The translations under genes were made by a program, and so were the position numbers. 64,000 nucleotides of DNA from an uncultured Collinsella sp. (lineage in GTDB: Bacteria; Actinomycetota; Coriobacteriia; Coriobacteriales; Coriobacteriaceae), in the NCBI GenBank assembly GCA_900552385.1, contig URZI01000002.1, forward strand, positions 1-64,000, given 5' to 3'. The notes under the pieces are model-generated. The model was not told where the DNA came from and searched no databases. It was given only the letters and a program-made list of their open reading frames with translations. Shown piece after piece: positions 51,271 to 60,131 of this stretch. Position 1 is the first letter of the stretch; the number at the start of each line of letters is the position of its first letter.

Positions 51271-51309
51271 ACGGTCCCGCAGCTTATTTGAGCTGCGGGG
51301 CCGTATTTC
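51271..51309 (+). terminator. Terminator of the IIBC gene
   Basis: 14-bp arms (51271-51284, 51291-51304) with one G-T pair and a 6-nt loop, then ATTTCGTT. 36 bp after the stop. Confidence 0.82.
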
Positions 51310-51383
51310 GTTGAGTATCTAATTGAGACAATGAGCACAACCGTCGTGAGATCGCATTGGCGCTCTCCGAGTCACTGACAAGC

Positions 51384-51736
51384 TGCCTTCCATCTATGTG
51401 ACCAATTCGCTTTCGGTCTTTAACCTGCTCGAGGCGCGCGAGGGCTGCGACCTGTGCCTCGTGGGCGGTATGTACCGTCGCCGCACTGCCACTTTTGTGG
51501 GGCCAACGGCCGAGGATGCCCTGCGTGCGCTGGGCATCGACGCGGCGTTTATCGGTGCCAACGGCATCTTGGACGGTGACGTATCTACGTCCAACATGGA
51601 CGAGGGCCGTATCCAGCAGCTCGCCTTTAGCAAGGCCGATGCGCGCTATCTGATTGCCGACTCCAGCAGGATCGGCAGGCGATACTTCTGCCCCCTGCCG
51701 GCGCAGGGGTACCGCTTTACAATGACGCGCAAATAA
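51384..51736 (+). pseudogene. Remnant of a DeoR regulator (C-terminal half)
   Basis: Encodes VTNSLSVFNLLEAREGCDLCLVGG and onward to DSSRIGRRYF, nearly identical to the DeoR protein at 46515 from its residue ~125 to ~215, with no DNA-binding half and a broken end. The bases after it (ACAATGACGCGCAAAT) also resemble the DeoR downstream sequence (47365-47378). So a segment including the 3' end was duplicated about 5 kb away. An ORF of 112 codons from GTG 51398 remains, but is not expected to work. Confidence 0.82.
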
Positions 51737-51773
51737 CTTTGAGCAACAAGGATGAGGCTATTCTGAGATATGA

Positions 51774-53006
51774 CTAGACTCCGTATTTCGTCTTTATGTC
51801 CCTTGAGAATGAATCATAGTCTTCATAGAGTCCCTCTTTGCTTTCATCCTCGGCGTGGTTTACACGTTCAAGGAGCTTATCCTTTGGAGCCTCTTTTGTT
51901 TTTGCGGCCTCGCCATCGGGTATTGTGGATTGCAAGAATAGTTCTAGAGCATGGACGTCTTTGAGTATGTAGCCCGTCGAACGGCCCGCTCCTGTTTTTT
52001 CGATTGCGCTGCAACTAACAAGCTGACCGAGGGTTCGTTTAACGGTTACCTCGCTGATATCGGGGCAGTTGGACCGGATGTCGGATTTCTTAATGACGCC
52101 GGGTCTCTGTTGAAATAGAACAGCGATGCGCGCTTGCTTCGACATGGGACGAGTGCTTGATTCAATTAAGGTACGCTGCTCGAGCTGTCGGTAGGCGGCT
52201 AGGGTTGTTCCGAGCATGAAACGGATAAAAGGTGCTTCGGTGTTTTGATTTTCATTCCATCCAGTGGAGCTTGCAGCGAGGGCGTTGTAGTAGAGCGCCT
52301 TGTTGTCTTCAATAAGTCGTTCGATGCTGATGTAACGCGCAACGTCGTATCCAGTCTTTTCGAGCAGCAGCGTTGTAAGGAGCCGGCTCATTCTGCCATT
52401 GCCATCGTTGAAGGGATGAATGCTAACAAAATCGAAGATAAAGCGGAGCGATATAAGGAGGGGATCGCAAACTTGGCGAGATAAAGCATCGTTGAGGGAC
52501 TGGCAGGCTTCTTTAATAAGTCCCGGGGTTGCTAGAGCCGAAGGGGGCCTAAAGCGCACAAATCGATTACCTTGATCGTCAATGGAGACGATTTCGTTAT
52601 CGCCATCTTTCCAATGGCCTCCATACGAGATTGCCGTGTGCGCCATGAGGTCACGATGCAACTGCAGAATGACCGATGGCGTTACGGGAATGGAATCGTG
52701 TTGCTCGTGAATAAGCGACAGCACATCTCGGTATCCAGCGATTTCTTCCTCTGCGCGGGAGCTTGGCTTGGCGGAATACGCCATGATCGCTTTGAGTCTT
52801 TTTTGGGTGGTAACAATTCCTTCAAGTCCGTTGGAGGATCGGGTGCTTTGGATCTTAGCCTCCTCCATTAGGGACGATAGAAGCTCGGGTTTGACTTGAC
52901 TCAGAGCAAGCTGACGGCCTTTATGCTCGCGTATCGAGAGGAGGAGGTTGGTGATTGGAGTTGCTTCGAGTTCCGCTGGGACTGTGGTGTAATCGAACTG
53001 GCGCAT
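51774..53006 (-). CDS. Fic/DOC family protein with class II inhibitory helix
   Basis: 410-aa protein that probably AMPylates (or otherwise modifies) target proteins. The active-site motif HPFNDGNGRM starts at H197. The autoinhibitory [S/T]xxxE[G/N] helix is at S58-E62-G63, before the Fic core (class II). A C-terminal winged-helix region (IAVLFQQRPGVIKKSDIRSNCPDISEVTVKRTLGQLV) suggests DNA binding. The promoter region carries a perfect 25-bp inverted repeat overlapping the ribosome site, consistent with self-repression. AAAGGAG 4 bp before ATG. It is lower in GC than its neighbours. Confidence 0.9.
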   Translation of the reverse strand: MRQFDYTTVPAELEATPITNLLLSIREHKGRQLALSQVKPELLSSLMEEAKIQSTRSSNGLEGIVTTQKRLKAIMAYSAKPSSRAEEEIAGYRDVLSLIHEQHDSIPVTPSVILQLHRDLMAHTAISYGGHWKDGDNEIVSIDDQGNRFVRFRPPSALATPGLIKEACQSLNDALSRQVCDPLLISLRFIFDFVSIHPFNDGNGRMSRLLTTLLLEKTGYDVARYISIERLIEDNKALYYNALAASSTGWNENQNTEAPFIRFMLGTTLAAYRQLEQRTLIESSTRPMSKQARIAVLFQQRPGVIKKSDIRSNCPDISEVTVKRTLGQLVSCSAIEKTGAGRSTGYILKDVHALELFLQSTIPDGEAAKTKEAPKDKLLERVNHAEDESKEGLYEDYDSFSRDIKTKYGV

Positions 53007-53014
53007 GCGGCTCC

Positions 53015-53089
53015 TTTCGGTATCACGAACATACTTTCGATATTATAATATCATTAAATGATACCGAAAGTATGTTCGTGATACCGAAA
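53015..53089 (-). promoter_or_regulatory. 25-bp inverted repeat around the fic promoter
   Basis: 53015-53039 and 53065-53089 are exact reverse complements (each with GGTATCACGAACATAC), 25 bp apart. The spacer holds a symmetric TATTATAATA (-10 in either direction) and the left arm reaches into the fic ribosome site. It looks like a two-site operator for an autoregulator. Confidence 0.7.
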
Positions 53090-53143
53090 ACTAGAAACCA
53101 TGCTTCATAACTGCTTGGAAAGTTTGGATTTGACTATCTTATT

Positions 53144-53200
53144 GTCTCGATCTGTAACAGTTAGACGGTTAAAAGCGGGCTATGTGTTACAGATTGAGAT
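53144..53200. repeat. 57-bp hairpin repeat, copy b (type 1)
   Basis: Starts GTCTCGATCTGTAACA, ends TGTTACAGATTGAGAT; central TTAGACGG...GGGCTA. First of a pair 80 bp apart. Confidence 0.88.
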
Positions 53201-53223
53201 ATTTCTGCTCGGGCGTTCTGCTT

Positions 53224-53280
53224 GTCTTGATCTGTAACAGCTAGGGCCGAAAATCCCTGCTAGATGTTACAGATTGAGAC
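53224..53280. repeat. 57-bp hairpin repeat, copy c (type 2)
   Basis: Starts GTCTTGATCTGTAACA, centre CTAGGGCCGAAAATCCCTGC, end TGTTACAGATTGAGAC. Second of the pair, downstream of the GH1 terminator. Confidence 0.88.
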
Positions 53281-53314
53281 AAACGGCCAGCTCGGGCCGA
53301 GCCAAAAACAAAAA

Positions 53315-53352
53315 GGCCGCATGCGAACCCGTGGAGGGATTCGTATGCGGCC
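53315..53352 (-). terminator. Terminator of the PTS-GH1 operon (cassette A)
   Basis: 13-bp arms (53315-53327, 53340-53352), one G-T pair; TTTTTGTTTTT follows on the minus strand. Confidence 0.88.
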
Positions 53353-53374
53353 GACAGGGGGTATGCGGCAAAAG

Positions 53375-54796
53375 TTAGGCCACGAGCAGGCCGGTCTCCG
53401 CGACGTTCTTGTACCAGTACGCGCTCGCCTTGGGATAGCGCTTCTGGGTCTCAAAGTCGATGTAGAACAGGCCATAGCGCTTGTTATAGCCGTTGGTCCA
53501 GGAGAACTGGTCCTGCAGCGACCACACAAAGTAACCGTCGACGTTTACGCCGCCGTCGATTGCCTTGAGGATCCACGCGAGATGCTGACGCATATAGTCG
53601 ATGCGAGGGGCGTCGTCGATAAAGCCGTCCTCGAAGTCGTCCTTATAGCCCATGCCGTTTTCGGTGATGTAGATCTTCTTGTAGTTGGGGTAATCGTTCT
53701 TAATGCGCAGCAGCAGGTCGTACAGGCCCTCGGGATAGATGATCCAGTCCCAATCGGTGGTGGGTACGCCTTCGCGCACGCATGACTCGCCCACGCCCTT
53801 GAGGAACCAGCGCGAGGAGCCCTTGTCGCCGGTGCCATTGTGGTTGATGTCGTTTTCGCCCTCGGCGGCACGCAGGAACTGGCACTTGTAGGTATTGACG
53901 CCCAGGCAATCGTTGTAAGGGAGCGCGGCGGTCAACGCGGCGATGTCCTCGTCACGAACGTCGAGCTCGCCGCCGGCGATATGGGCCAGCTTGGTTGCGG
54001 CTTCCATGGTGTCGGCTGCATAGTGGCCGCGGAAAGTGGCGTCGAGCACCCAGCGGTTGTTGATGACGTCGGCCATGCGGGCGGCCTCGCAGTCGGCAGC
54101 GTTGTTGGGGTCGAGGGGATACTTGGGCTCCAGGTTCTGGACAATGCCGATCTCGCCCTCAAAGCCGCCCTCATGGAAGGCGACGACAGCCTTGGCGTGG
54201 GCCACCATCATGTTGTGCATGAGCTGGAAGGCCTTGTCCAGGCGGTACTTCTCGCCGTGCGGCCAGTTGCCGACGATAAAGCTGCCCTCGGCGGTCGCGG
54301 GAATCTCGTTAAAGGTGAACCAGTGCTTGACCTCGGTGAACTCGGAAAAGCAGAACTTGGCGTACTCGACAAAGGTGTCGATCGTCGTGCGCGTCAGGAA
54401 GCCCTCGCCGCCGTTCTGGTAAAAGGCCTCGGGCGTATCGAAGTGATCGAGCGTGACATAGGGGATAACGCCGGAATTGTTGCAGGTGGCAAAGAGCTCG
54501 TGATAGAAGGCAACGCCCTCGGGGTTGATCTCGCCAGTGCCGTTGGGGAAGATGCGGCTCCAAGCGATGGAGACGCGGATGCCGTTGATGCCGAAACGCT
54601 GGCACAGGTCGATATCGACCGGGTACTTGTTGTAGAAATCGCTTGCGGGATCGGGGGAGAAGCGACCCTGAGCTGCCAGGAAATCGTCCCAGGGCACTTT
54701 GCCCTTGCCGTGCGTGCGGGTCTCGCCCTCAACCTGGTAAGCGGCGGTGGCGCCGCCAAACACAAAGCCGTCGGGGAACTGCATGGGGTTGGTCAT
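53375..54796 (-). CDS. GH1 6-phospho-beta-galactosidase (LacG-type), cassette A
   Basis: 473-aa cytoplasmic enzyme cleaving lactose-6-phosphate-like sugars. Acid/base E164 (FTFNEI) and nucleophile E379 (ITENGMG). The phosphate pocket FSWTNGYNKRYG has the Ser, Trp, Lys and Tyr that define LacG (S428, W429, K435, Y437 in the Lactococcus enzyme); the Trp favours galactose over glucose. Length equals LacG. It follows the IIBC gene in one operon, and AAAGGATG precedes ATG. Product galactose-6-phosphate would enter the tagatose pathway; lacAB and lacD are not in the window. Confidence 0.9.
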   Translation of the reverse strand: MTNPMQFPDGFVFGGATAAYQVEGETRTHGKGKVPWDDFLAAQGRFSPDPASDFYNKYPVDIDLCQRFGINGIRVSIAWSRIFPNGTGEINPEGVAFYHELFATCNNSGVIPYVTLDHFDTPEAFYQNGGEGFLTRTTIDTFVEYAKFCFSEFTEVKHWFTFNEIPATAEGSFIVGNWPHGEKYRLDKAFQLMHNMMVAHAKAVVAFHEGGFEGEIGIVQNLEPKYPLDPNNAADCEAARMADVINNRWVLDATFRGHYAADTMEAATKLAHIAGGELDVRDEDIAALTAALPYNDCLGVNTYKCQFLRAAEGENDINHNGTGDKGSSRWFLKGVGESCVREGVPTTDWDWIIYPEGLYDLLLRIKNDYPNYKKIYITENGMGYKDDFEDGFIDDAPRIDYMRQHLAWILKAIDGGVNVDGYFVWSLQDQFSWTNGYNKRYGLFYIDFETQKRYPKASAYWYKNVAETGLLVA

Positions 54797-54830
54797 GAGT
54801 CATCCTTTCTGTGGGATTCGAATAGGGAGA

Positions 54831-54857
54831 GGTGCCCGAACTGGGGATCCGGGCACC
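54831..54857 (-). promoter_or_regulatory. Intercistronic hairpin, cassette A
   Basis: GGTGCCCG (54831-54838) pairs with CGGGCACC (54850-54857) between the IIBC and GH1 genes; no T-run. Possible mRNA-stability element. Confidence 0.45.
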
Positions 54858-54872
54858 AACAGAGGGAGGAAC

Positions 54873-56651
54873 CTAGTCGAGGTTCTCGCGGAGCCACTTG
54901 ATGGCGCCAGCGGGGTCGCGAGTAAGGTCGATATATTCCTTACCGCGCGGGGCGAGCAGCTTAATGCCCAGGCGATCGGTGTCGGCCTTCATGTCGTTGT
55001 AGTAGCTACGGACCTGCGGGGCAAGCACGATAACGTCGTACTGATCCATGATGGCAGTGTGCTGGCCATAGGCGCCTGCGGAGGAAGCGATGTTCTCTCC
55101 GGTCTGCGCGGCACCTTCCTTGATGGCGTTGGCAAGCATGGCAGAGGTGCCGGCGCCGGCGCACAGGACGAGGACCTTCAGACCGTCGACATCCTTCTTA
55201 GCGGATGCATCGGCAGCGGGCTCGGGCTGATCGGCGACAGGCTTGCTGTCAGCGGCAGCGGCGGTCGGCTCGACGGCAGCGGTGGCCTGCTCGACAGCGG
55301 GCGCAGAGGTGCTGGCGGCGATGGTGGCAGCACCATCGGACTCGAGACCCAGCTCGGCGGCGCGCTCGGCTTCCTGGTCGCAGAGCAGCTTATCGTATGC
55401 CTTCAAGAACGGCAGGTAGATGATGGCGTCCAGCAAGATGATGATCGCGACAAATACCAGGGCGATAAGCTGGAAGTTCGTGGTGATGAAGATGCCGATG
55501 GGGGCAGGGGTAGCCCAAGGCACCACGAAGGAGAAGCCGTTCATGCCCACGTTGTCGATAAAGAACTTGGCAACACTTACGTTGACGCAGCCGGCGGCAA
55601 CAAAGGGGATGAGCATGTAGGGGTTGAGGATCATGGGCGCGCCAAAGAGCAGCGGTTCGTTGACGGCGAAGGCAACAGGAACAATCGAGGCCTTACCGAC
55701 GGCTTTGAGCTGCTTGGACTTCATAAAGAGAATCAGCAGAAGCGGAACGATGAACGTGGCGCCGGTGCCGCCGAACTCACCCACGAGCGACATGTTAAAG
55801 GTGAGGGAGTGGGCGGGGTGGCCACCGGCCAGCAGAACCTGCAGGTTCTCGGCCTGGTTGGCAAGACGGATGGGGTCGATGCCCGGCTGGACAATCGAAG
55901 GGCCGTGGACACCGATGAACCAGAAGAACGCGGTGGCTGCCTGAATAAGGATGAGTCCGGGGTAGGTCTCTGCCGCAGTGAAGAGCGGGGAGAGCAGTTT
56001 GATAAGCAGCTCGGAGAACGGAACGCCCATGAGGTTGCGCACAACCACATCGATGATGCCGCAAATGATGACAGCGCCACCGAAGGGGATGATGTCGCGG
56101 AAGTTCTGTGCGATGGCGCCCGGAACCTCCTTGGGCAGCTTAATGGTCAGATCGCGCGAGACGCAGAACTTATAGACCCACACGGTAATGAACGCGGCGA
56201 TATAGGCCGAGAACAGACCGCGCGTACCCATGCTGGTGCAATCGAAGACAGAAAGCTCGGAGCCGTTGAACTTGGTGGTGAACTGCGTAACAGCGAGCAG
56301 CAGCATGCTGCACTGGGCGGCAACCATGGTGGAGCCGTCGTTGAGCACCTTGCCGGCGGGCATGCGACGGTTCATGGAAGCCGTAAAGTTCTTGGCGGTG
56401 GTGCCGGCAACCATGATGCCCATGACGCCCATGGTGAAGTTGTACAGCTTGTTGCACCAGTCGATGAGCGGCTGGGGCAACGTGATTCCAACTACGCCGG
56501 GAAGGGTGGCGATCAGCAGAAAGATCGAAGAGGTAAGGACGATGGGCATGCACCCAAGGAATCCGTCTTTGATGGCCTGGAGGTAGATGTTTCTCGAGAT
56601 CTTCTCGAAGAACGGTTGATGCTTTTCGAGCATCTTTACGATGGCGTCCAT
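54873..56651 (-). CDS. PTS lactose-family IIBC permease (cassette A)
   Basis: 592 aa: IIC domain (1-~440, starts MDAIVKMLEKHQPFFEKIS; sugar loop AVNEPLLFGAP), an unusually long Ala/Pro/Glu linker (~440-490) and a C-terminal IIB domain with phosphocysteine in VLVLCAGAGTSAML. LacE-type. It precedes the LacG-type gene and is divergent from the LacI regulator at 56927. No IIA gene is present in the cassette, so a IIA must be supplied in trans. Confidence 0.92.
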   Translation of the reverse strand: MDAIVKMLEKHQPFFEKISRNIYLQAIKDGFLGCMPIVLTSSIFLLIATLPGVVGITLPQPLIDWCNKLYNFTMGVMGIMVAGTTAKNFTASMNRRMPAGKVLNDGSTMVAAQCSMLLLAVTQFTTKFNGSELSVFDCTSMGTRGLFSAYIAAFITVWVYKFCVSRDLTIKLPKEVPGAIAQNFRDIIPFGGAVIICGIIDVVVRNLMGVPFSELLIKLLSPLFTAAETYPGLILIQAATAFFWFIGVHGPSIVQPGIDPIRLANQAENLQVLLAGGHPAHSLTFNMSLVGEFGGTGATFIVPLLLILFMKSKQLKAVGKASIVPVAFAVNEPLLFGAPMILNPYMLIPFVAAGCVNVSVAKFFIDNVGMNGFSFVVPWATPAPIGIFITTNFQLIALVFVAIIILLDAIIYLPFLKAYDKLLCDQEAERAAELGLESDGAATIAASTSAPAVEQATAAVEPTAAAADSKPVADQPEPAADASAKKDVDGLKVLVLCAGAGTSAMLANAIKEGAAQTGENIASSAGAYGQHTAIMDQYDVIVLAPQVRSYYNDMKADTDRLGIKLLAPRGKEYIDLTRDPAGAIKWLRENLD

Positions 56652-56926
56652 AGAGCTCCTTTGCTACTTGATGCGCGATGCATGTGGATGGAACTGGTCG
56701 TCGATGGATGGTCAGGACTGCCCGGAAACCTTCCTGCTTAAGGAAGGCATTGCGAAATGACAACGTTGTCATTTCGTTAATGACAACGTAAGACATTTTT
56801 GGAAGAGCAACAAGGATATACGGGTGAGCGGTCGATATTGTCCGGTAAACGGTTGATTTGTCAGTCGGGCAGGTAGTGTATGCTAGAACGCAAAAAGCAA
56901 GCGATGCAAAACCGACTGGAGAAGTA
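56652..56926. promoter_or_regulatory. Divergent control region of cassette A
   Basis: Holds two direct copies of the shared motif, GGTGAGCGGTCGAT (56823-56836) and GGTAAACGGTTGAT (56844-56857), 21 bp apart. A -10 TATGCT (56879-56884) for lacI lies 22 bp beyond the second copy. A direct repeat GACAACGTT/TGACAACGT near 56758-56790 is also visible. No gene. Confidence 0.6.
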
Positions 56927-57937
56927 GTGGCAACGATGGACAAGAAAAATGTCTCAATGAACGATGTGGCGATTGCTGCGGGTGTTTCTCTCAAGACGGT
57001 TTCGCGTGTGATCAACGAGCCCGATAGCGTGCGAGAGTCGACACGCGATAAGGTTCATTCCGCAATGGAGGCGCTCGGGTTTCGAACCAACTTTGCCGCG
57101 CGTTCGCTCAAGTTGGGCCGTTACGGGTGCATTGGCGTGGTGCTGTTCCACTTGTCGGGCGGTGCCGTGGACATGATTGACGGTATCGCAGATGCCGCCG
57201 AAGAACGCGGCTTTGCGCTCACGATGATCAAAAAGCGGGCGGGGGAGAAGATGACCCTTGCCGAAGCGGCGCGTAGGATGTCGCAGCTGCCTGTTGATGG
57301 CATGATCTTCAACCTGCGTCAGATGGTCGATGACTTTGATACTTTTGAGGCACCGAAAGACCTCAAGACGGTGATTATCACACCGATGGAACATCCTACC
57401 TGCTCCACCGTCAGTGACGACCAAGAGGGCGGCGCGCGCATGGCGTGCGAGTACTTCTTGAACCACGGGCATAAAAACGTGTACTTCGTCTCTGGTAAGA
57501 AAGAGTCGTTGTCGAGCCAGTGCCGTATGAAAGGTTGGCGTGCGGCACTCGAGGCGCGTGGCATTGAGCCGCCCGAGCCTCTGCAAGGCGATTGGAATGC
57601 GGATAGTGGCTATGCCGCGGGCCTTGTGCTTGCCGATAAGCCCGATTGCACGGCGGTCCTCGCTGCTAACGACTGCATGGCAAACGGCGTGATGATGGCT
57701 CTACGTGACAAAGGGCTCAGTGTGCCCAATGATGTGTCCGTGATCGGCTTCGACGATGAGCTCTATAAGACGATTCCCAACTCGATTCTGACGTCGGTGA
57801 AGTTTCGCAACCGCGAGCTGGGCGTCCGTGCGCTCAACGAGGTCGTCGCGGGTCTGGAAGCTCCGAGCTCCAGAAGCCGTACGCTCGTCTCGGGCGTGTT
57901 GGTTGAGCGTTCCAGCGTAAAGGACTTGCGGGCGTAG
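56927..57937 (+). CDS. LacI-family repressor, cassette A
   Basis: 336-aa regulator: HTH VSMNDVAIAAGVSLKTVSRVINEP (LacI hinge-helix pattern) and periplasmic-binding-protein-like sugar domain (GCIGVVLFHL; AANDCMANGVMMALRDKGL; VIGFDDELYKT). Start is GTG 56927 (GGAG 5 bp upstream); an ATG three codons on is an alternative. Divergent from the IIBC-LacG operon, so its probable repressor, with the 21-bp direct repeats in between as candidate sites. It ends before the 57-bp repeat pair. Confidence 0.9.
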   Translation: MATMDKKNVSMNDVAIAAGVSLKTVSRVINEPDSVRESTRDKVHSAMEALGFRTNFAARSLKLGRYGCIGVVLFHLSGGAVDMIDGIADAAEERGFALTMIKKRAGEKMTLAEAARRMSQLPVDGMIFNLRQMVDDFDTFEAPKDLKTVIITPMEHPTCSTVSDDQEGGARMACEYFLNHGHKNVYFVSGKKESLSSQCRMKGWRAALEARGIEPPEPLQGDWNADSGYAAGLVLADKPDCTAVLAANDCMANGVMMALRDKGLSVPNDVSVIGFDDELYKTIPNSILTSVKFRNRELGVRALNEVVAGLEAPSSRSRTLVSGVLVERSSVKDLRA

Positions 57938-57959
57938 ACGTGCTCGGCCTATTCCGTTT

Positions 57960-58016
57960 GTCTCGATCTGTAACAACTAGACGGTCAAAAGTGGTCTACA
58001 TGTTACAGATTGAGAT
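57960..58016. repeat. 57-bp hairpin repeat, copy d (type 1)
   Basis: GTCTCGATCTGTAACA...TGTTACAGATTGAGAT with centre CTAGACGGTCAAAAGTGGTC. 22 bp after the LacI stop. Confidence 0.88.
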
Positions 58017-58038
58017 TTTCGGCTTGGCCTGTGCGTTC

Positions 58039-58095
58039 ATCTCGATCTGTAACAGCTAGGACCGAAAAACTCGGCTAGATGTTACAGATTGAGAT
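58039..58095. repeat. 57-bp hairpin repeat, copy e (type 2)
   Basis: Type 2 centre (CTAGGACCGAAAAACTCGGC), start ATCTCGATCTGTAACA. 79 bp after the start of copy d. Confidence 0.88.
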
Positions 58096-58123
58096 GAACA
58101 GGAGGACGGGTGCGGTCTAAACA

Positions 58124-58162
58124 AAATGGCCCGCGCATCACACATCGATGCACGGGCCATTT
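58124..58162 (-). terminator. Terminator of the cassette B operon
   Basis: 15-bp arms (58124-58138, 58148-58162) matching at 14 positions; lies 33 bp past the IIBC stop on the minus strand. Confidence 0.8.
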
Positions 58163-58194
58163 ATTGTCTGCAAGCGGCAGGTGGTGTCAGCGTC

Positions 58195-59955
58195 TTATGC
58201 CTCGAGGTTTTCCTCGATCCAGGCGACGGCACCCTTGGGATCCTTAGTGAGGTCGATGTACTGTTTGCCCTTGGGCGACAGCAGCGTGATGCCCAGGCGG
58301 TCGGTGTCGGCCTTCATCTCGTTGTAATAGGTGCGAACCTGCGGAGCCAGGACGATGACGTTGTACTGGTCCATGATGGCGTAGTGGCTGCCGTAGGCAC
58401 CGGCGTTGGCGGTAATGTCGATGCCCAGCTCGTCGGCGCCTTCCTTAAGCGCGTTGGCGAGCAGTGCAGAGGTGCCGGCGCCAGCGCACAGAACCAGAAC
58501 CCTCAGATCCTTGCCCTTAAGGGCGGACGGAGCTGCGGAGGCCTCAGTGGCAGAAGCGGTCTCGACAACAGGAGCCTCAACGGCGGGGGCGGCAGCGGTC
58601 TTGACGGCCTTGGTCTCCTCGGCCTCTTCTTCGGCCAGGGTCTCGGCCTCCTGCTTGCACAGGACGTTGTCGTAGGCCTTGCAGAACGGGTAGTAGATCA
58701 AGAAGTCAACGACCAGCAGGACGACAGCCAGGACCAGAGAGATCGGCTGGAAGTTGGTGTCGATGAAGGTGCCGATCGGTCCGGGGAGTGCCCACGGCAT
58801 GGCATAGATAAAGCCGTTCATGCCCAAAAAGTCGATGAAGAACTTACCAATGAGGACGTTGGCCACGGGGGCAAACAGGAACGGGATCAGGAAGTACGGG
58901 TTGAGGATGATGGGCGCGGCGAACAGCAGCGGCTCGTTGACGGCGAACATCACGGGCACGACAGAGGCTTTGCCGACGGCCTTGAGCTGCTTGGAGCGCA
59001 TAAAGAGCAGGAAGATGATCGGGACAATGAACGTGGCGCCGGTGCCGCCGAGTTCGCCGATGTAGTTACCGAAGTTTTCGGTCAGGGCGAGGGCGGGGTG
59101 ACCGCCGGCCTGCAGCGTGGCGAGGTTGGTGGTGATGTTGCCAAACAGCGCGGCGTTGAGGGCAGGCTTAACGACCGAGGGGCCGTGGATGCCCATGAAC
59201 CAGAACAGCGGGATCATGAACCAGATGAGGGCGAGGCCGGCGTAGGAATCGGCAGCGGCGAACAGCGGGCTCACCAGCGTGGAGATGACGTTGGCAAACG
59301 GGACGGCCAAGCAGGTGCGGCAGATAACGTCGATGACGGCGACAAACAGGATGGAGAAGCTGAAGGCGAAGATGTCGCGGAAGTTCTGGGCGATGGCGCC
59401 GGGGACTTCTTTGGGCAGCTTGATGGTGATGTCTCGCTTAATGCAGAAGGCATAGATGTTGACCGTGGCAAATGCGGCGACAAAGGAGCTCAGCAGGCCC
59501 TTGGTGCCCATGTTGTCGGTAAAGAACACCGAGACATCGGCGCCGTCGATCTTGGCACTCGTCTGGGTAACGGCCAAGATGAGCATAGCGCACATGGCGG
59601 CGACCATGGTGCTCGTGGCGTTGATGGCCTTGCCGGCAGGCATGCGGCGGTTCTTGGAGCCGGTCAGCGCGCTTGCGGTGGTGCCGGCGACCATGATGCC
59701 CACGACGCCCATCGTGAAGTTGTAAACCTTGTTGCAGAAGTTCACGACGTCGACGTTCCACCAGTCGGGCAGCGTAAAGCCGCCGACCGTGGCGACAACG
59801 CCCGGCAGGGTCGAAATAAGCAGGAAGACAGAAGAAGACAGGATAATGGGCATTGCTGCCAAAAAGCCGTCTTTAATGGCCTGAAGGTAGATGTTCTTAG
59901 AGACCTTGTCGAAGTACGGCTGACCTTTCTCCAAGAACTTAACGATCGATTCCAT
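58195..59955 (-). CDS. PTS lactose-family IIBC permease (cassette B)
   Basis: 586 aa, IIC domain (1-~440), Glu/Ala-rich linker, IIB domain with phosphocysteine in VLVLCAGAGTSALL. Closely related to the cassette A and 49.5-kb permeases (same starts, same NEPLLF loop), so probably paralogous. It is transcribed after the LacG-type gene, the reverse order of cassette A. No IIA gene. Ribosome site GAGGAG before ATG. Confidence 0.92.
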   Translation of the reverse strand: MESIVKFLEKGQPYFDKVSKNIYLQAIKDGFLAAMPIILSSSVFLLISTLPGVVATVGGFTLPDWWNVDVVNFCNKVYNFTMGVVGIMVAGTTASALTGSKNRRMPAGKAINATSTMVAAMCAMLILAVTQTSAKIDGADVSVFFTDNMGTKGLLSSFVAAFATVNIYAFCIKRDITIKLPKEVPGAIAQNFRDIFAFSFSILFVAVIDVICRTCLAVPFANVISTLVSPLFAAADSYAGLALIWFMIPLFWFMGIHGPSVVKPALNAALFGNITTNLATLQAGGHPALALTENFGNYIGELGGTGATFIVPIIFLLFMRSKQLKAVGKASVVPVMFAVNEPLLFAAPIILNPYFLIPFLFAPVANVLIGKFFIDFLGMNGFIYAMPWALPGPIGTFIDTNFQPISLVLAVVLLVVDFLIYYPFCKAYDNVLCKQEAETLAEEEAEETKAVKTAAAPAVEAPVVETASATEASAAPSALKGKDLRVLVLCAGAGTSALLANALKEGADELGIDITANAGAYGSHYAIMDQYNVIVLAPQVRTYYNEMKADTDRLGITLLSPKGKQYIDLTKDPKGAVAWIEENLEA

Positions 59956-60063
59956 AGTTCACGCTCCTCTTTGCATGAAATCTTAATGGCATGGACGTTG
60001 AAAACCTATATGGTCTCCCGCTTGCTAAAAGCCCGGGTGCAGGCGGGGCCGGTCCCAGGGGGA

Positions 60064-60105
60064 GAGAGGGGAGCGGCTGGGTTTGTATCGCATAGGGCCG
60101 CTCCC
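60064..60105 (-). promoter_or_regulatory. Intercistronic hairpin, cassette B
   Basis: A 9-bp perfect stem GGGAGCGGC/GCCGCTCCC (60069-60077, 60097-60105), extendable to 14 bp with one mismatch, lies between the GH1 stop and the IIBC gene. No T-run. Could cause differential expression. Confidence 0.5.
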
Positions 60106-60131
60106 TTCTCGGGGGAAAGCGAGGCGATGCG

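Noticed and set aside
54747..56741. 664-codon plus-strand frame over the cassette A permease
   Set aside because: Antisense shadow rich in Gly/Asp/Glu/His without family signature; the minus strand encodes a complete IIBC.
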